Below, piece by piece: positions 26,822-35,002 of a stretch of DNA of 42,301 bases. The translations under genes were made by a program, and so were the position numbers. Source of the stretch: Nitrosomonas ureae (GTDB taxonomy: Bacteria > Pseudomonadota > Gammaproteobacteria > Burkholderiales > Nitrosomonadaceae); the NCBI RefSeq assembly GCF_900108305.1, contig NZ_FNUX01000027.1, forward strand, positions 1 to 42,301, given 5' to 3'. The number at the start of each line of letters is the position of its first letter. The first letter of the stretch is position 1. The notes below the pieces were generated by a model, which was not told the DNA's origin, searched no databases, and worked only from the letters and a program-made list of their open reading frames with translations.

Positions 26822-27918
26822 TGGATCGTTTCTATTTTTAATCGAGTCAAACGATGCGTTTTATCTTTCACCTGACCAGCAAGCTGACCGCAAGCAGCCG
26901 CGATATCATCGCCCCGTGTTTTTCTGACAGTTGTAACAAGTCCTGCATGCATTAACACATCACGAAACGCTCTTATTGCTTCAGCTGATGAACGCTTATA
27001 TCCAGAATCTGAAAAAGAATTGAACGGAATTAAATTAAACTTGCAGGGAATGTCCTGTACCAATTTCGCAAGCTCACGCGCATGCGCCACACTATCATTA
27101 ACGCCATCAAGCATGACATACTCAAAAGTTATAAAATCTCTGGGCGCTGCCGACAAATAACGCTGACAAGCGGCCAATAATTCTTTAATCGGATATTTCT
27201 TGTTGATTGGAACCAGTTGATCACGCAACGCATCATTCGGAGCATGTAATGAAACAGCCAAAGCAACCGGACAACGCTCGCGTAATCGATCGATAGCGGG
27301 CACTAGCCCGGAAGTACTAACCGTTACACGACGCCGGGAAAGACCATAAGCATGATCATCCAACATTAAATCTAAGGCGGTTACAACATTCTCAAAGTTG
27401 GCCAGAGGCTCGCCCATTCCCATCATGACAACATTAGTAACCGCTCTTTTGGCCTGTGATTTTGTATCACCACCACAAGTTTCAAGCATTTTATTTGCGA
27501 TCCACAACTGTCCGATAATCTCAGCAACAGTTAAATTGCGATTAAATCCTTGTTTTCCCGTAGAACAGAAAGTGCAAGCCAATGCACATCCAACCTGACT
27601 TGAAATACATAGAGTGCCACGACTTGCTTCTGGAATAAAGACAGTCTCTATACCATTTCCTGCACCAACTGATAGCAACCATTTACGTGTGCCATCAGCT
27701 GCCGCATAATCAGACATAATCGATGGCAGATCAATAACCGCCTGCATTGCAAGCTTCTCTCGTAAACCTTTTGCCAGATCGCTCATTAAATCAAAATCAA
27801 CTATGCCAAACTGGTGAATCCAGCGTAATAATTGCCTTGCACGAAAAGGTTTTTCACCAATTTCAGCGCAAAAATCAACCAGACTTTTGCCATCATAATT
27901 TAACAAATTAACCGACAC
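26818..27918 (-). CDS. rlmN: Dual-specificity 23S rRNA/tRNA adenine-2 methyltransferase RlmN
   Basis: RlmN is a radical-SAM enzyme methylating C2 of A2503 in 23S rRNA and A37 in some tRNAs. The 366-residue protein has the radical-SAM cluster motif CALACTFC (about 111-118) and the SAM block [12 protein letters not shown]. It also has [17 protein letters not shown] and the resolving cysteine near the C-terminus (ACGQL). Length is normal. The start is a GTG at 27918 with a weak ribosome site. It lies 20 bp after ndk and overlaps pilF by 4 bases. Confidence 0.96.
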   Translation of the reverse strand: MSVNLLNYDGKSLVDFCAEIGEKPFRARQLLRWIHQFGIVDFDLMSDLAKGLREKLAMQAVIDLPSIMSDYAAADGTRKWLLSVGAGNGIETVFIPEASRGTLCISSQVGCALACTFCSTGKQGFNRNLTVAEIIGQLWIANKMLETCGGDTKSQAKRAVTNVVMMGMGEPLANFENVVTALDLMLDDHAYGLSRRRVTVSTSGLVPAIDRLRERCPVALAVSLHAPNDALRDQLVPINKKYPIKELLAACQRYLSAAPRDFITFEYVMLDGVNDSVAHARELAKLVQDIPCKFNLIPFNSFSDSGYKRSSAEAIRAFRDVLMHAGLVTTVRKTRGDDIAAACGQLAGQVKDKTHRLTRLKIETIQ

Positions 27919-27938
27919 GATTTAGATACTCATTACTT

Positions 27939-28364
27939 TTAACGAGAATAGATACTTAATGCGGGAAAAAAACAGGCAATCTCGGCTATTGCCGTTTCTA
28001 ATGCATCTGAGCCATGTACTGCATTGGCATCAATACTATCAGCAAAATCAGCACGAATAGTTCCTTTTTCTGCTTTTTTAGGATCGGTTGCCCCCATTAA
28101 ATCGCGATTTTTCTTAATAGCATTCTCTCCTTCCAGTACTTGCACCATCACAGGCCCGGATATCATAAAGCTAACCAGATCGTTAAAAAACGGTCGTTCA
28201 CGATGCACCGCGTAAAATTGCTCCGCATCAGATTGTGACAAATGTACCATGCGCGCGGCAATAATTTTTAAGCCTCCTGATTCAAAACGAGAATAAATCT
28301 GCCCAATTACATTTTTTGCAACAGCATCCGGTTTAATAATTGATAAGGTTCTTTCAATTGCCAT
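27939..28364 (-). CDS. ndk: Nucleoside diphosphate kinase
   Basis: Ndk transfers the gamma-phosphate of ATP to NDPs through a phosphohistidine. The 141-residue protein begins [20 protein letters not shown] and has the active site NAVHGSD with His117. Length is exact for the family. The frame is open to 28409, but the ATG at 28364 has a GGAG ribosome site (28372-28375) and gives the conserved N-terminus. It heads the rlmN-pilF-rodZ-ispG-hisS-yfgM-bamB-der block. Confidence 0.97.
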   Translation of the reverse strand: MAIERTLSIIKPDAVAKNVIGQIYSRFESGGLKIIAARMVHLSQSDAEQFYAVHRERPFFNDLVSFMISGPVMVQVLEGENAIKKNRDLMGATDPKKAEKGTIRADFADSIDANAVHGSDALETAIAEIACFFPALSIYSR

Positions 28365-28509
28365 TAAATACTCCAATAAATTAGTAAATTTAACATTACA
28401 TTTTAACAAAATACGTACCCAGTTCGCAAAAACACATAACCTCTGCCCTAAATAAAAAATATTTTCATAAAAATTTCCGCAGGGAGCTCATCCAGGGATA
28501 ATAAGAAAA

Positions 28510-28932
28510 TTATGGCTCTATCGCAAAAACTGGGTAGCCCTTCGAATTCCAATCTTTAATACCTTCGCGATAATAAAAAATATTTTTCCACCCCCACTCA
28601 ACTGCTTTCTCTATTGCAATTGAACTACCCAAGCACGAAGTACCATTACAATACATAACAACGGGTTGATCTTTTTTTACAATCACACTTAATTTCTGCT
28701 CATCAAAATCACTTCTTACAGAAAGATGATACGCACCAGGAATATGCCCCGTTCTATAATCATTCAAGCTTCTAACATCAAGAAATAAATATCCCTTATC
28801 GAAAAGCAACTTAGCAGTTTCTGTACTCACAGTACGAGCACCCTCAACTCTTTCCGGCGACAAACTATCCGCCTTAGATATAGTGACGATAGAAAATAAC
28901 GCGATTAATAGCGCTACTAAGATTTTTCTCAT
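28510..28932 (-). CDS. Periplasmic single-domain rhodanese
   Basis: The 140-residue protein has a signal peptide (MRKILVALLIALFSIVTISK). A single rhodanese domain follows with FLDVRSLNDYRTGHIPGAYH, and the active-site loop starts at the Cys of MYCNGTSC (about residue 95). Unlike the rhodanese at 9728-10162, the catalytic Cys is present. It may carry persulfide sulfur in the periplasm; the substrate is unknown. It lies 50 bp after the DUF3025 gene in the same direction. Confidence 0.85.
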   Translation of the reverse strand: MRKILVALLIALFSIVTISKADSLSPERVEGARTVSTETAKLLFDKGYLFLDVRSLNDYRTGHIPGAYHLSVRSDFDEQKLSVIVKKDQPVVMYCNGTSCLGSSIAIEKAVEWGWKNIFYYREGIKDWNSKGYPVFAIEP

Positions 28933-28982
28933 TTCTATTTTTCTAGTAATAAGTTATTCAGAATAAAATGTGATTTTATTTT

Positions 28983-29807
28983 TTAAGTGCACTTAAATTG
29001 ACGACGCTCACGAAAATATTCCTTATTTTCATAATAGGATTCACGGAAATTATTTGCATCCCACTCTGGATAACCTAACAACGGGATTGGCGTCAAATCA
29101 GTACCGGATGATAGTGCACAAAGCAAAAATTGCTCTAGCATTAAATCAACTGAGTTGAGTTGATTTAATAAATCTTGCAAGAAAAAATCTTCCTTCACCT
29201 TAAAAATAATTGCCTTACCAGTCATACCTATATAAGGGTTCAATGCTTTTTCGTATATTCCGTGGCCAAAAACAAAAAATCGCATTGATGATAATACGGT
29301 GGCGCGCTGCTGCCAAAACAATTCTTTCCACTTGAAGTTCTTTATTAACCTAATCAATAATTCATGACTGCTGATGATAATGACGCCAGATTCATCGAAA
29401 AGCGTTGCTGCATCCCTTAACTTACACCTATTCACTGTCTTAATCGATAACTCAGATAGTTGCGCTTGATAATGCAATTGATTAAGTGCTGATTTAGCAC
29501 GCGGTAATATTTTCCATACTAAAGCATTAAAAAAATCATGCCAATTATTAGCTCTAGTTTGCACTTGACCCGTTAAATAAATTTCCGATTCATAGTTTTG
29601 CTCATGACGATGTTTCACAATTTCTTGAGGTATAAATAAAATAGACTTACCCGATCGAGTATATATTTGTTGATTTGACATAGAACATAATTTATTAAGC
29701 TCATCGGGCTCAGGCCAGCATTGCATATTTGAGAAATCCTTTCTCAAATATGCAAATGGTTCAAATATAAGCGAAAGATCCATAAAATTTGGATCCCAAC
29801 TACGCAT
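28983..29807 (-). CDS. DUF3025-family protein of unknown function
   Basis: The 274-residue product resembles DUF3025 proteins, with YLTGQVQTRANNWHDFFNAL, VWKILPRAKSALNQLHYQ and the C-terminal block TPIPLLGYPEWDANNFRESY. No signal peptide or membrane segment is seen, so it is probably cytoplasmic. No biochemical role is known for the family. The frame is open to a TTG at 29834; I prefer the ATG at 29807 (MRSWDPNFMDLSL), where family similarity begins, though the ribosome site is poor. It sits between an EI24 membrane protein and a periplasmic rhodanese. Confidence 0.78.
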   Translation of the reverse strand: MRSWDPNFMDLSLIFEPFAYLRKDFSNMQCWPEPDELNKLCSMSNQQIYTRSGKSILFIPQEIVKHRHEQNYESEIYLTGQVQTRANNWHDFFNALVWKILPRAKSALNQLHYQAQLSELSIKTVNRCKLRDAATLFDESGVIIISSHELLIRLIKNFKWKELFWQQRATVLSSMRFFVFGHGIYEKALNPYIGMTGKAIIFKVKEDFFLQDLLNQLNSVDLMLEQFLLCALSSGTDLTPIPLLGYPEWDANNFRESYYENKEYFRERRQFKCT

Positions 29808-29869
29808 GTTCACAGCTATTGGAAGCTTGATCAAAAAAGAAATCTGTTTGAATATCTAAAAGTTTATTT

Positions 29870-30610
29870 TTATTGACTAATATTTTGCCTTGCCATTTCT
29901 TCCGCACGCAAAAGCTTTAGATGCTCTAATCCAAAATGAATAAATGCAAGTGCAGTAAAAACTGGGGCCAATAAATTAAGAAAAGGTATAAATTGCACCA
30001 AGCCCGTCAACAGTCCCAGCCCCCATAACGAATATCTGTTCTCTGAGAAAATCCTATTAATCTCGTGCTTGGTAGCATGCTCCGATAACGCATCATAGCG
30101 AAATAATTGTTGATTCATAAAAGCTGCGGCCACGAAAGGGATAATAATTCCTGCTCCAACCGTCCACAATGGTAGTGAAACTACCCAGATAAATATAAAA
30201 ACAATACTGGCGATTATCGCATTGACAATACTACCACTAATAGAACCCCCATACTCACGCTTCAAATCGGGATAAAAACGGCTCGCCACTAAACTAATTA
30301 ATGCCGGCAATACAAATATGGCCGTAATAATCAGTGTCGTAACGATTACAAGAGGAATAAACACTAAAACATCAAATAAACCTAGAACTATCGATGCAAT
30401 CCAATCTGGTTTCAAATTTTGCAGCCACTCACCAACACCAATTTTGTCCAAAATCTGATAAATTATTTCAGAAAAATTATCCTGAAAAATAAATCCGACT
30501 ATCAACCAAAATAGCAATGAAGCTATAATCGGCCAAACAGTAATCCATGCAATTCTTAAACGAAACAAATCACGAAATGCACTCACAATCGCTCTGAATA
30601 TTATAGACAT
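29870..30610 (-). CDS. EI24-domain membrane protein (CysZ-like)
   Basis: The 246-residue inner-membrane protein has about four to six hydrophobic segments and the EI24/CysZ family pattern: an N-terminal FRAIVSAFRDLFRLRI, a central stretch of paired helices, the block YDALSEHATKHEINRIF, then LWGLGLLTGLVQFIPFLNLLAPVFTALAF-type sequence. CysZ transports sulfate, but many EI24 proteins are of unknown function and the low similarity does not justify that name. It is the first gene of a three-gene run with the DUF3025 protein and the rhodanese. Confidence 0.82.
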   Translation of the reverse strand: MSIIFRAIVSAFRDLFRLRIAWITVWPIIASLLFWLIVGFIFQDNFSEIIYQILDKIGVGEWLQNLKPDWIASIVLGLFDVLVFIPLVIVTTLIITAIFVLPALISLVASRFYPDLKREYGGSISGSIVNAIIASIVFIFIWVVSLPLWTVGAGIIIPFVAAAFMNQQLFRYDALSEHATKHEINRIFSENRYSLWGLGLLTGLVQFIPFLNLLAPVFTALAFIHFGLEHLKLLRAEEMARQNISQ

Positions 30611-30804
30611 TTTACTACTGACATAAGGTAATACATATGCTCACAATAAACGATAACATTAACATGACTAACCAGAAGTCAATTGAAAAGTATATTTTCT
30701 TTAAAACTTCTAAAGTTCCTACCAACTAACACCGTAGTAATCAAAACTAGCCTATTGTAAATCATTTCTCCTATACTCCAGAGCCCCAGCAAACACTTTA
30801 ATTC

Positions 30805-30831
30805 TAAAGTTATAAATAAAGATGTCGATTA
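30805..30831 (+). promoter_or_regulatory. Sigma-28 (FliA) promoter of flgM-flgN
   Basis: TAAA (30805-30808), exactly 15 bases, then GTCGATTA (30824-30831) match the FliA consensus TAAA-N15-GCCGATAA at ten of twelve positions. The flgM ATG follows 33 bases later with a GAGGT ribosome site at 30853-30857. FliA itself is encoded 2.5 kb away. The rest of 30611-30804 shows no gene. Confidence 0.75.
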
Positions 30832-30863
30832 AGCATTTAATGAATTCGCTATGAGGTATAAAA

Positions 30864-31169
30864 ATGAAAATAGATAAATCTTTACAGCCCGTATCAATTG
30901 TATCTGTTAGTGATGGAAAAAGACGCGCTGATCTCACACCGAACCCGAATACGAACCAAGAAAATAGCGTGCATTTAAGTCCTAATGCTACGAAACTACA
31001 AACAATCGACAGCACTTCCGTAAACGGTTCAGCTGTAAATACAGCGCGTATTCAGGAAATAAAACAAGCTATAAGTGAAGGAAATTTTCAAATTAATCCA
31101 GAAGTTGTTGCCGATAGATTACTTGAGACAGTAAAAGAGTTGATTCAATCCAAGAAAGGTGCTGCGTAA
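30864..31169 (+). CDS. flgM: Anti-sigma-28 factor FlgM
   Basis: FlgM binds FliA until the hook-basal body is complete and is then exported, releasing late-gene transcription. The 101-residue product has the loose polar N-terminal half typical of this partly unfolded protein. The conserved C-terminal sigma-binding part follows, with VHLSPNATKLQ and ARIQEIKQAISEGNFQINPE, then VADRLLETVKELI. Length is normal. It overlaps flgN by one base (TAATG) and is driven by a FliA-type promoter, so it is part of its own feedback loop. Confidence 0.95.
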   Translation: MKIDKSLQPVSIVSVSDGKRRADLTPNPNTNQENSVHLSPNATKLQTIDSTSVNGSAVNTARIQEIKQAISEGNFQINPEVVADRLLETVKELIQSKKGAA

Positions 31170-31633
31170 TGTCTGTGCTGCAAGACGTCACATGCCTCAT
31201 GAGTGAATTGAAAGATGAAAGCAACACACTGCGTATCTTTATAGAAATCCTTAAAAAAGAAGAAAATGCTCTTATTGAAGGAAAACTAGAAGAAATAGAT
31301 TGTCTTGCTTTCAATAAAACAAAGCTGATTCAAGAACTAATAAAACACGATGATCATCGTAATGTCTTTTTCCTGAAAATAGGACTACCTTTAGAAAGAA
31401 AAAATATAGACTCCTGGCTAAATGAATTAGCGGAGCAGAGTTCCAGTTTTTCCGAAATAAAAGCTTTATGGAAAGAATTATTAGATCTTGCCAAAACAGC
31501 CCAACAATTCACTCATTCTAATGGTTTGATTATTACAAACCGACTGCAACACAATCTACGATCTTTTGCTGCTCTACATGGAGCAGCAAATAATGTTGCA
31601 CTTTATGGACCTAAAGGTCAGACCTATATTTAA
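31169..31633 (+). CDS. flgN: Flagellar export chaperone FlgN
   Basis: FlgN escorts the hook-filament junction proteins FlgK and FlgL to the export apparatus. The 154-residue, largely helical protein shows FlgN features: an N-terminal coiled coil with LRIFIEILKKEENALIEGKL followed by LAFNKTKLIQEL, and a C-terminal NGLIITNRLQHNLRSFAAL. Similarity between FlgN proteins is low, but translational coupling to flgM makes the assignment firm. The gene converges on motD, with a long inverted repeat between them. Confidence 0.9.
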   Translation: MSVLQDVTCLMSELKDESNTLRIFIEILKKEENALIEGKLEEIDCLAFNKTKLIQELIKHDDHRNVFFLKIGLPLERKNIDSWLNELAEQSSSFSEIKALWKELLDLAKTAQQFTHSNGLIITNRLQHNLRSFAALHGAANNVALYGPKGQTYI

Positions 31634-31661
31634 GGCACACTTTCTGAACAATCTCATTTGT

Positions 31662-31743
31662 GATTCCTAGAGTAGCGATAATATCTTTAAATCAGAGATA
31701 TAAAATTATCTATCACGCTCGAAATCATAGCTACTCAAGAATC
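31662..31743. terminator. Long inverted repeat between convergent flgN and motD
   Basis: GATTC and GAGTAGC (31662-31676) pair with GCTACTC and GAATC (31730-31743), with a three-against-two-base interruption. Inside, GATAAT...ATTATC gives a second pairing. The repeat fills almost the entire gap, so it probably ends transcription from both sides. No clean U-tract is seen. Confidence 0.45.
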
Positions 31744-31750
31744 CCTTAAA

Positions 31751-32542
31751 CTAATTTTCAGTGATGGGAATTTCAGTTATCTTATCAGGATCCGCAGATA
31801 AGATCATAACCGTCACGCGACGGTTTCTTTTTCTTCCTTCAAATGTCTCATTGCTTTCTATTGGTCTATTTTCACCGTAACCTATCGCAGTAAGCCGATG
31901 AGCTTCAACGCCCTTTTCGATGAATAACCTGATTACACTGCTTGCACGCGCGGATGATAATTCCCAGTTTGATGGGAAATTTTCTGTATTTATTGGTAGA
32001 TTATCTGTATGACCTTCAACATTAATTTCATGCTCATGGTCTTTGATTACATTTGCAACCGCTTGAAGTGATAGGATCGAGTTTTCGGCAAGCTTAGCTT
32101 GTCCTGGTGAAAAAAGAACACTCGCATTAATCTCAACTGTAATCCCTAATGAATTTTGAGTCACTCTTACTTGACCATCTTTCACTAATGGTTCCAACGC
32201 ATGAAGAATATTCTTAGCCATACCCTTCATCTTCTCCTGTTTTCTTACTTTCTGAATATTGAAATTATCTGTGAGCTTGATCAAGCTGCCTTGATTTGAA
32301 TGCTCATTTTTAAGAGGTGAAAATTCTGTTGCCTGTGGAGATTCAGAAGTAAATGAGCTGCTGTTTTTAAATGCGCTAAACAATGAAGAGCTTAACACAC
32401 GATATTTACCATCATTCACCGATGAAACTGCATACATTACTACGAAAAAAGCAAATAATAATGTTATAAAATCTGAATAGGATACAAGCCAACGCTCCTG
32501 ATTGTCAGTTGGTCCGTCGTTCCTTTGCTTTCTTCTTATCAT
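31751..32542 (-). CDS. motD: Flagellar motor stator protein MotD (MotB family)
   Basis: MotD anchors the stator to peptidoglycan and forms the ion channel with MotC. The 263-residue protein has a basic cytoplasmic start and one membrane helix holding the ion-binding Asp24 (WLVSYSDFITLLFAFFVVMY). A C-terminal OmpA/MotB domain has VEGHTDNLPI and ELSSARASSVIRLFI with GYGENRPI. It follows motC by 37 bp at the end of the flagellar operon. MotB rather than MotD cannot be ruled out by sequence alone; gene order favours MotD. Confidence 0.9.
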   Translation of the reverse strand: MIRRKQRNDGPTDNQERWLVSYSDFITLLFAFFVVMYAVSSVNDGKYRVLSSSLFSAFKNSSSFTSESPQATEFSPLKNEHSNQGSLIKLTDNFNIQKVRKQEKMKGMAKNILHALEPLVKDGQVRVTQNSLGITVEINASVLFSPGQAKLAENSILSLQAVANVIKDHEHEINVEGHTDNLPINTENFPSNWELSSARASSVIRLFIEKGVEAHRLTAIGYGENRPIESNETFEGRKRNRRVTVMILSADPDKITEIPITEN

Positions 32543-32579
32543 TCAATAGCCTAATAATGAAATTAACACTTAACGGGTA

Positions 32580-33338
32580 TTAAATATAGTATCCTTTCAG
32601 CCGACTTTCTATCAATCGAGGATTTTCACCGTTCGCAATAGCGATAAAGCCATCCATCATCATTTCTTGCATAACGACATGCTCACTAATAATATTTTTT
32701 AGCTTATTTGAAATTGGCAAGAAAACCAGATTAGCCAAACCAACACCATAAATGGTTGCTACAAAAGCTACTGCAATGCCGCTACCCAACAAACTAGGAT
32801 CCGATAAATTTTCCATCACATGAATCAAACCCAACACAGCGCCCAAAATGCCAATGGTTGGAGCATAACCACCAGCTGCTTCCCAAATTCGTGCAGATTG
32901 CCGTTGATGTGTTTCTAAAGCCGTGATATCAATTTCCAAGACTTCACGTAATTTCTCCGGAGTACTTCCATCAGCGAGCAATTGTAGACCTTTCTTTGAG
33001 AATGAGTCTCTAGCCGTAGATATATGCGATTCCAGCGCCAATAACCCTTCTTTGCGTGAAATATTGGACCAATTAACAACTTGCTTAATTAGATTCTGTG
33101 GAGAATTTTCAGGGGGATAAAATACCCAGCTGACCATTTTGACTCCATTGATAAAAACTTTGACTGGGCTTTGTAACAATACAGCGCCAACAGTCCCTCC
33201 CATAACAATCAAAAAAGCTGCTACCTGCAATAAAGAACCAACATGCCCCCCTTCAAGAAATTGTCCGCCGATGATCGCAACAAAAGCCAATACAATACCG
33301 GCAACACTATTCACATCCATCTTTGATTTTTTATTCAT
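32580..33338 (-). CDS. motC: Flagellar motor stator protein MotC (MotA family)
   Basis: MotC is the four-helix stator subunit that turns ion flow into torque on FliG. The 252-residue product has hydrophobic helices at VAGIVLAFVAIIGGQ and FLIVMGGTVGAVLLQS. The conserved MotA block is GGYAPTIGILGAVLGLIHVM (about 158-177), followed by GIAVAFVATIYGVGLANLVFLPI. The frame is open to a TTG at 33350; the ATG at 33338 is preferred. A third start at 33320 (MDVNSVAG) fits MotA-type N-termini but has a weak ribosome site. It sits 45 bp after fliA. Confidence 0.92.
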   Translation of the reverse strand: MNKKSKMDVNSVAGIVLAFVAIIGGQFLEGGHVGSLLQVAAFLIVMGGTVGAVLLQSPVKVFINGVKMVSWVFYPPENSPQNLIKQVVNWSNISRKEGLLALESHISTARDSFSKKGLQLLADGSTPEKLREVLEIDITALETHQRQSARIWEAAGGYAPTIGILGAVLGLIHVMENLSDPSLLGSGIAVAFVATIYGVGLANLVFLPISNKLKNIISEHVVMQEMMMDGFIAIANGENPRLIESRLKGYYI

Positions 33339-33383
33339 CCCAAAATCCAATTAGAGCACTGGATAATCAGCATTTCTTACTTC

Positions 33384-34109
33384 TCAAAGATTTCTCAAGC
33401 GACTACGAAGTCTTGCAATGGCTTGAGTATGCAGTTGACAAACCCTGGATTCGCTGACTCCAAGCACTTCGCCAATCTCTCTTAAATTCATTTCCTGCTC
33501 GTAATGCATCCCCATCATCTGTTTTTCCCGAGGAGGCAAATTATCAATCGCAGCAATCAACTGGTTGCGAAAATTCTCGTCCAACAACGCATTTAAAGGA
33601 TCTCCCTCAGAGTCAATAAATAAACGATCCAAGAAAGGCTCTTCATCATCTTGTTGAAAATCTTCGTAATAAATTAATTGCGCACCTCGTGCGCTCTGCA
33701 AAGTTTCATGGTATTCCTCCAATGACATATCCAATTCTTTAGCCAAGTCCAGTTCATTAGGTGCGCAACCATTGCGCTGCTCTAATAAATTCACAGCTGC
33801 TTCAATACGACGCATTTTTTTTCGTATACTGCGCGGCAACCAATCCGCCTCGCGTAACTCATCCAATATTGAGCCCCGTATGCGCTGTGCCGCATAACTC
33901 TCAAATTGCCGCCCATATGACCCCTCGTAACGATTGATAGCATCCAGCAAACCCATCATGCCGACTTGAATCAGATCATCAACCTGAACACTAGCGGGTA
34001 ATCGAGTCATCATGTGATACGCAATACGTTTCACCAGTGGCGTAAATTCAGCTATAAACTGATCTTTATCAATTGCTTTAGTTCCAGTCGCAGTATACAT
34101 ATTAATCAC
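33384..34109 (-). CDS. fliA: RNA polymerase sigma-28 factor FliA
   Basis: FliA directs RNA polymerase to late flagellar and chemotaxis promoters. The 241-residue protein has sigma region 2 (FESYAAQRIRGSILDELREA with DWLPRSIRKK), region 3, and region 4 (LPPREKQMMGMHYEQEMNL and IGEVLGVSESRVCQLHTQAI). Length is that of FliA. The start may be the GTG at 34109, overlapping the fleN stop as GTGA, or the ATG three codons later at 34100. It is negatively controlled by FlgM, encoded at 30864. Confidence 0.95.
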   Translation of the reverse strand: MINMYTATGTKAIDKDQFIAEFTPLVKRIAYHMMTRLPASVQVDDLIQVGMMGLLDAINRYEGSYGRQFESYAAQRIRGSILDELREADWLPRSIRKKMRRIEAAVNLLEQRNGCAPNELDLAKELDMSLEEYHETLQSARGAQLIYYEDFQQDDEEPFLDRLFIDSEGDPLNALLDENFRNQLIAAIDNLPPREKQMMGMHYEQEMNLREIGEVLGVSESRVCQLHTQAIARLRSRLRNL

Positions 34110-35002
34110 ACCATAAAATTGGCCATACTCAGATGACTTGTTTGAATCAATCGTTGTATGAAATTATCAATCCCCCCGTGATACTTGTCCGGGCAAGAGG
34201 AGCGTAAAATATTCTGCACCACTTGCCCAAAACAAATTGCAGCCTGTGAAGACGGGTATGCTTCCAGCACAGGCTTGCATAATTGTGTTGCACTACGTAA
34301 TCTCTCGTCATTTGGAATATAGCCAGCATATTCAAGCGTTACCGATAGATATTGACGGGCCACTTTGTAAAAATTTTGGTAAATTGCAAACGATTCGGCT
34401 TCCGATTCCGCTTTATTCACCAATATGAGAAAATGCCTTCTCGTATACTCCTGGCTCATGATCTTAATCAGTACATACGCACCCGTAAGGGATGCGGCTG
34501 ATCCCGAGATCACCATCATCACTTGCTCTGAAGCCAAACTTAGCGGCAATACGTGTGTTGTGCCTGCAATAGCCGTATCTATCAAAACGATATCGACGGA
34601 ATGAGTTAGCTCTGAGAAACTTCTAACGAGCCAATCTTGTTCGAGCGGGTTCAACTTGTTTAATGCATGAATACCACGCATAGCGGATAATATGGCGATA
34701 TTTTCAGGACCCCGCAAAAGCACCTGATTTAACTTTTTATCCTTATAAATCACATGGAGTAAGTCAAAGCGTGCCTGCAATCCGAGACTAGTACAAATGT
34801 TGTTATGACAAGGATTCTCATCAATCAGCAATACGCGCTGCCCTCTCCGAGCCAAAGCAACAGCCAGATTCACAACAATACTGGTTTTCCCAATCCGAGA
34901 TTTTCCTCCCGCAATAGTGAAAACACGCGCCGAATCAGGTGCCTGAAATGATGATAGTTTGCGTAGGCCCATCGCCTGATCGTGCAGCATCAATTTAGTC
35001 AT
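34106..35002 (-). CDS. flhG: Flagellar number regulator FleN/FlhG (MinD-like ATPase)
   Basis: FlhG limits the number of flagella by acting on FlhF. The 298-residue ParA/MinD-type ATPase has a deviant Walker A, IAGGKSRIGKTSIVVNLA (about 31-48). The signature Lys is kept, but the usual KGG reads KSR. LLIDENPCHNNICTSLG and VLIDTAIAG are the switch regions; the second would normally be DxPxG-like. A C-terminal amphipathic tail is possible. The start overlaps the flhF end by 8 bases. Gene order flhF-flhG-fliA supports the identity. Confidence 0.9.
   Translation of the reverse strand: MTKLMLHDQAMGLRKLSSFQAPDSARVFTIAGGKSRIGKTSIVVNLAVALARRGQRVLLIDENPCHNNICTSLGLQARFDLLHVIYKDKKLNQVLLRGPENIAILSAMRGIHALNKLNPLEQDWLVRSFSELTHSVDIVLIDTAIAGTTHVLPLSLASEQVMMVISGSAASLTGAYVLIKIMSQEYTRRHFLILVNKAESEAESFAIYQNFYKVARQYLSVTLEYAGYIPNDERLRSATQLCKPVLEAYPSSQAAICFGQVVQNILRSSCPDKYHGGIDNFIQRLIQTSHLSMANFMV

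Noticed and set aside
28983..29834. TTG start for the DUF3025 protein
   Set aside because: It adds nine residues without family similarity and without a ribosome site; the ATG at 29807 is kept, with some doubt.
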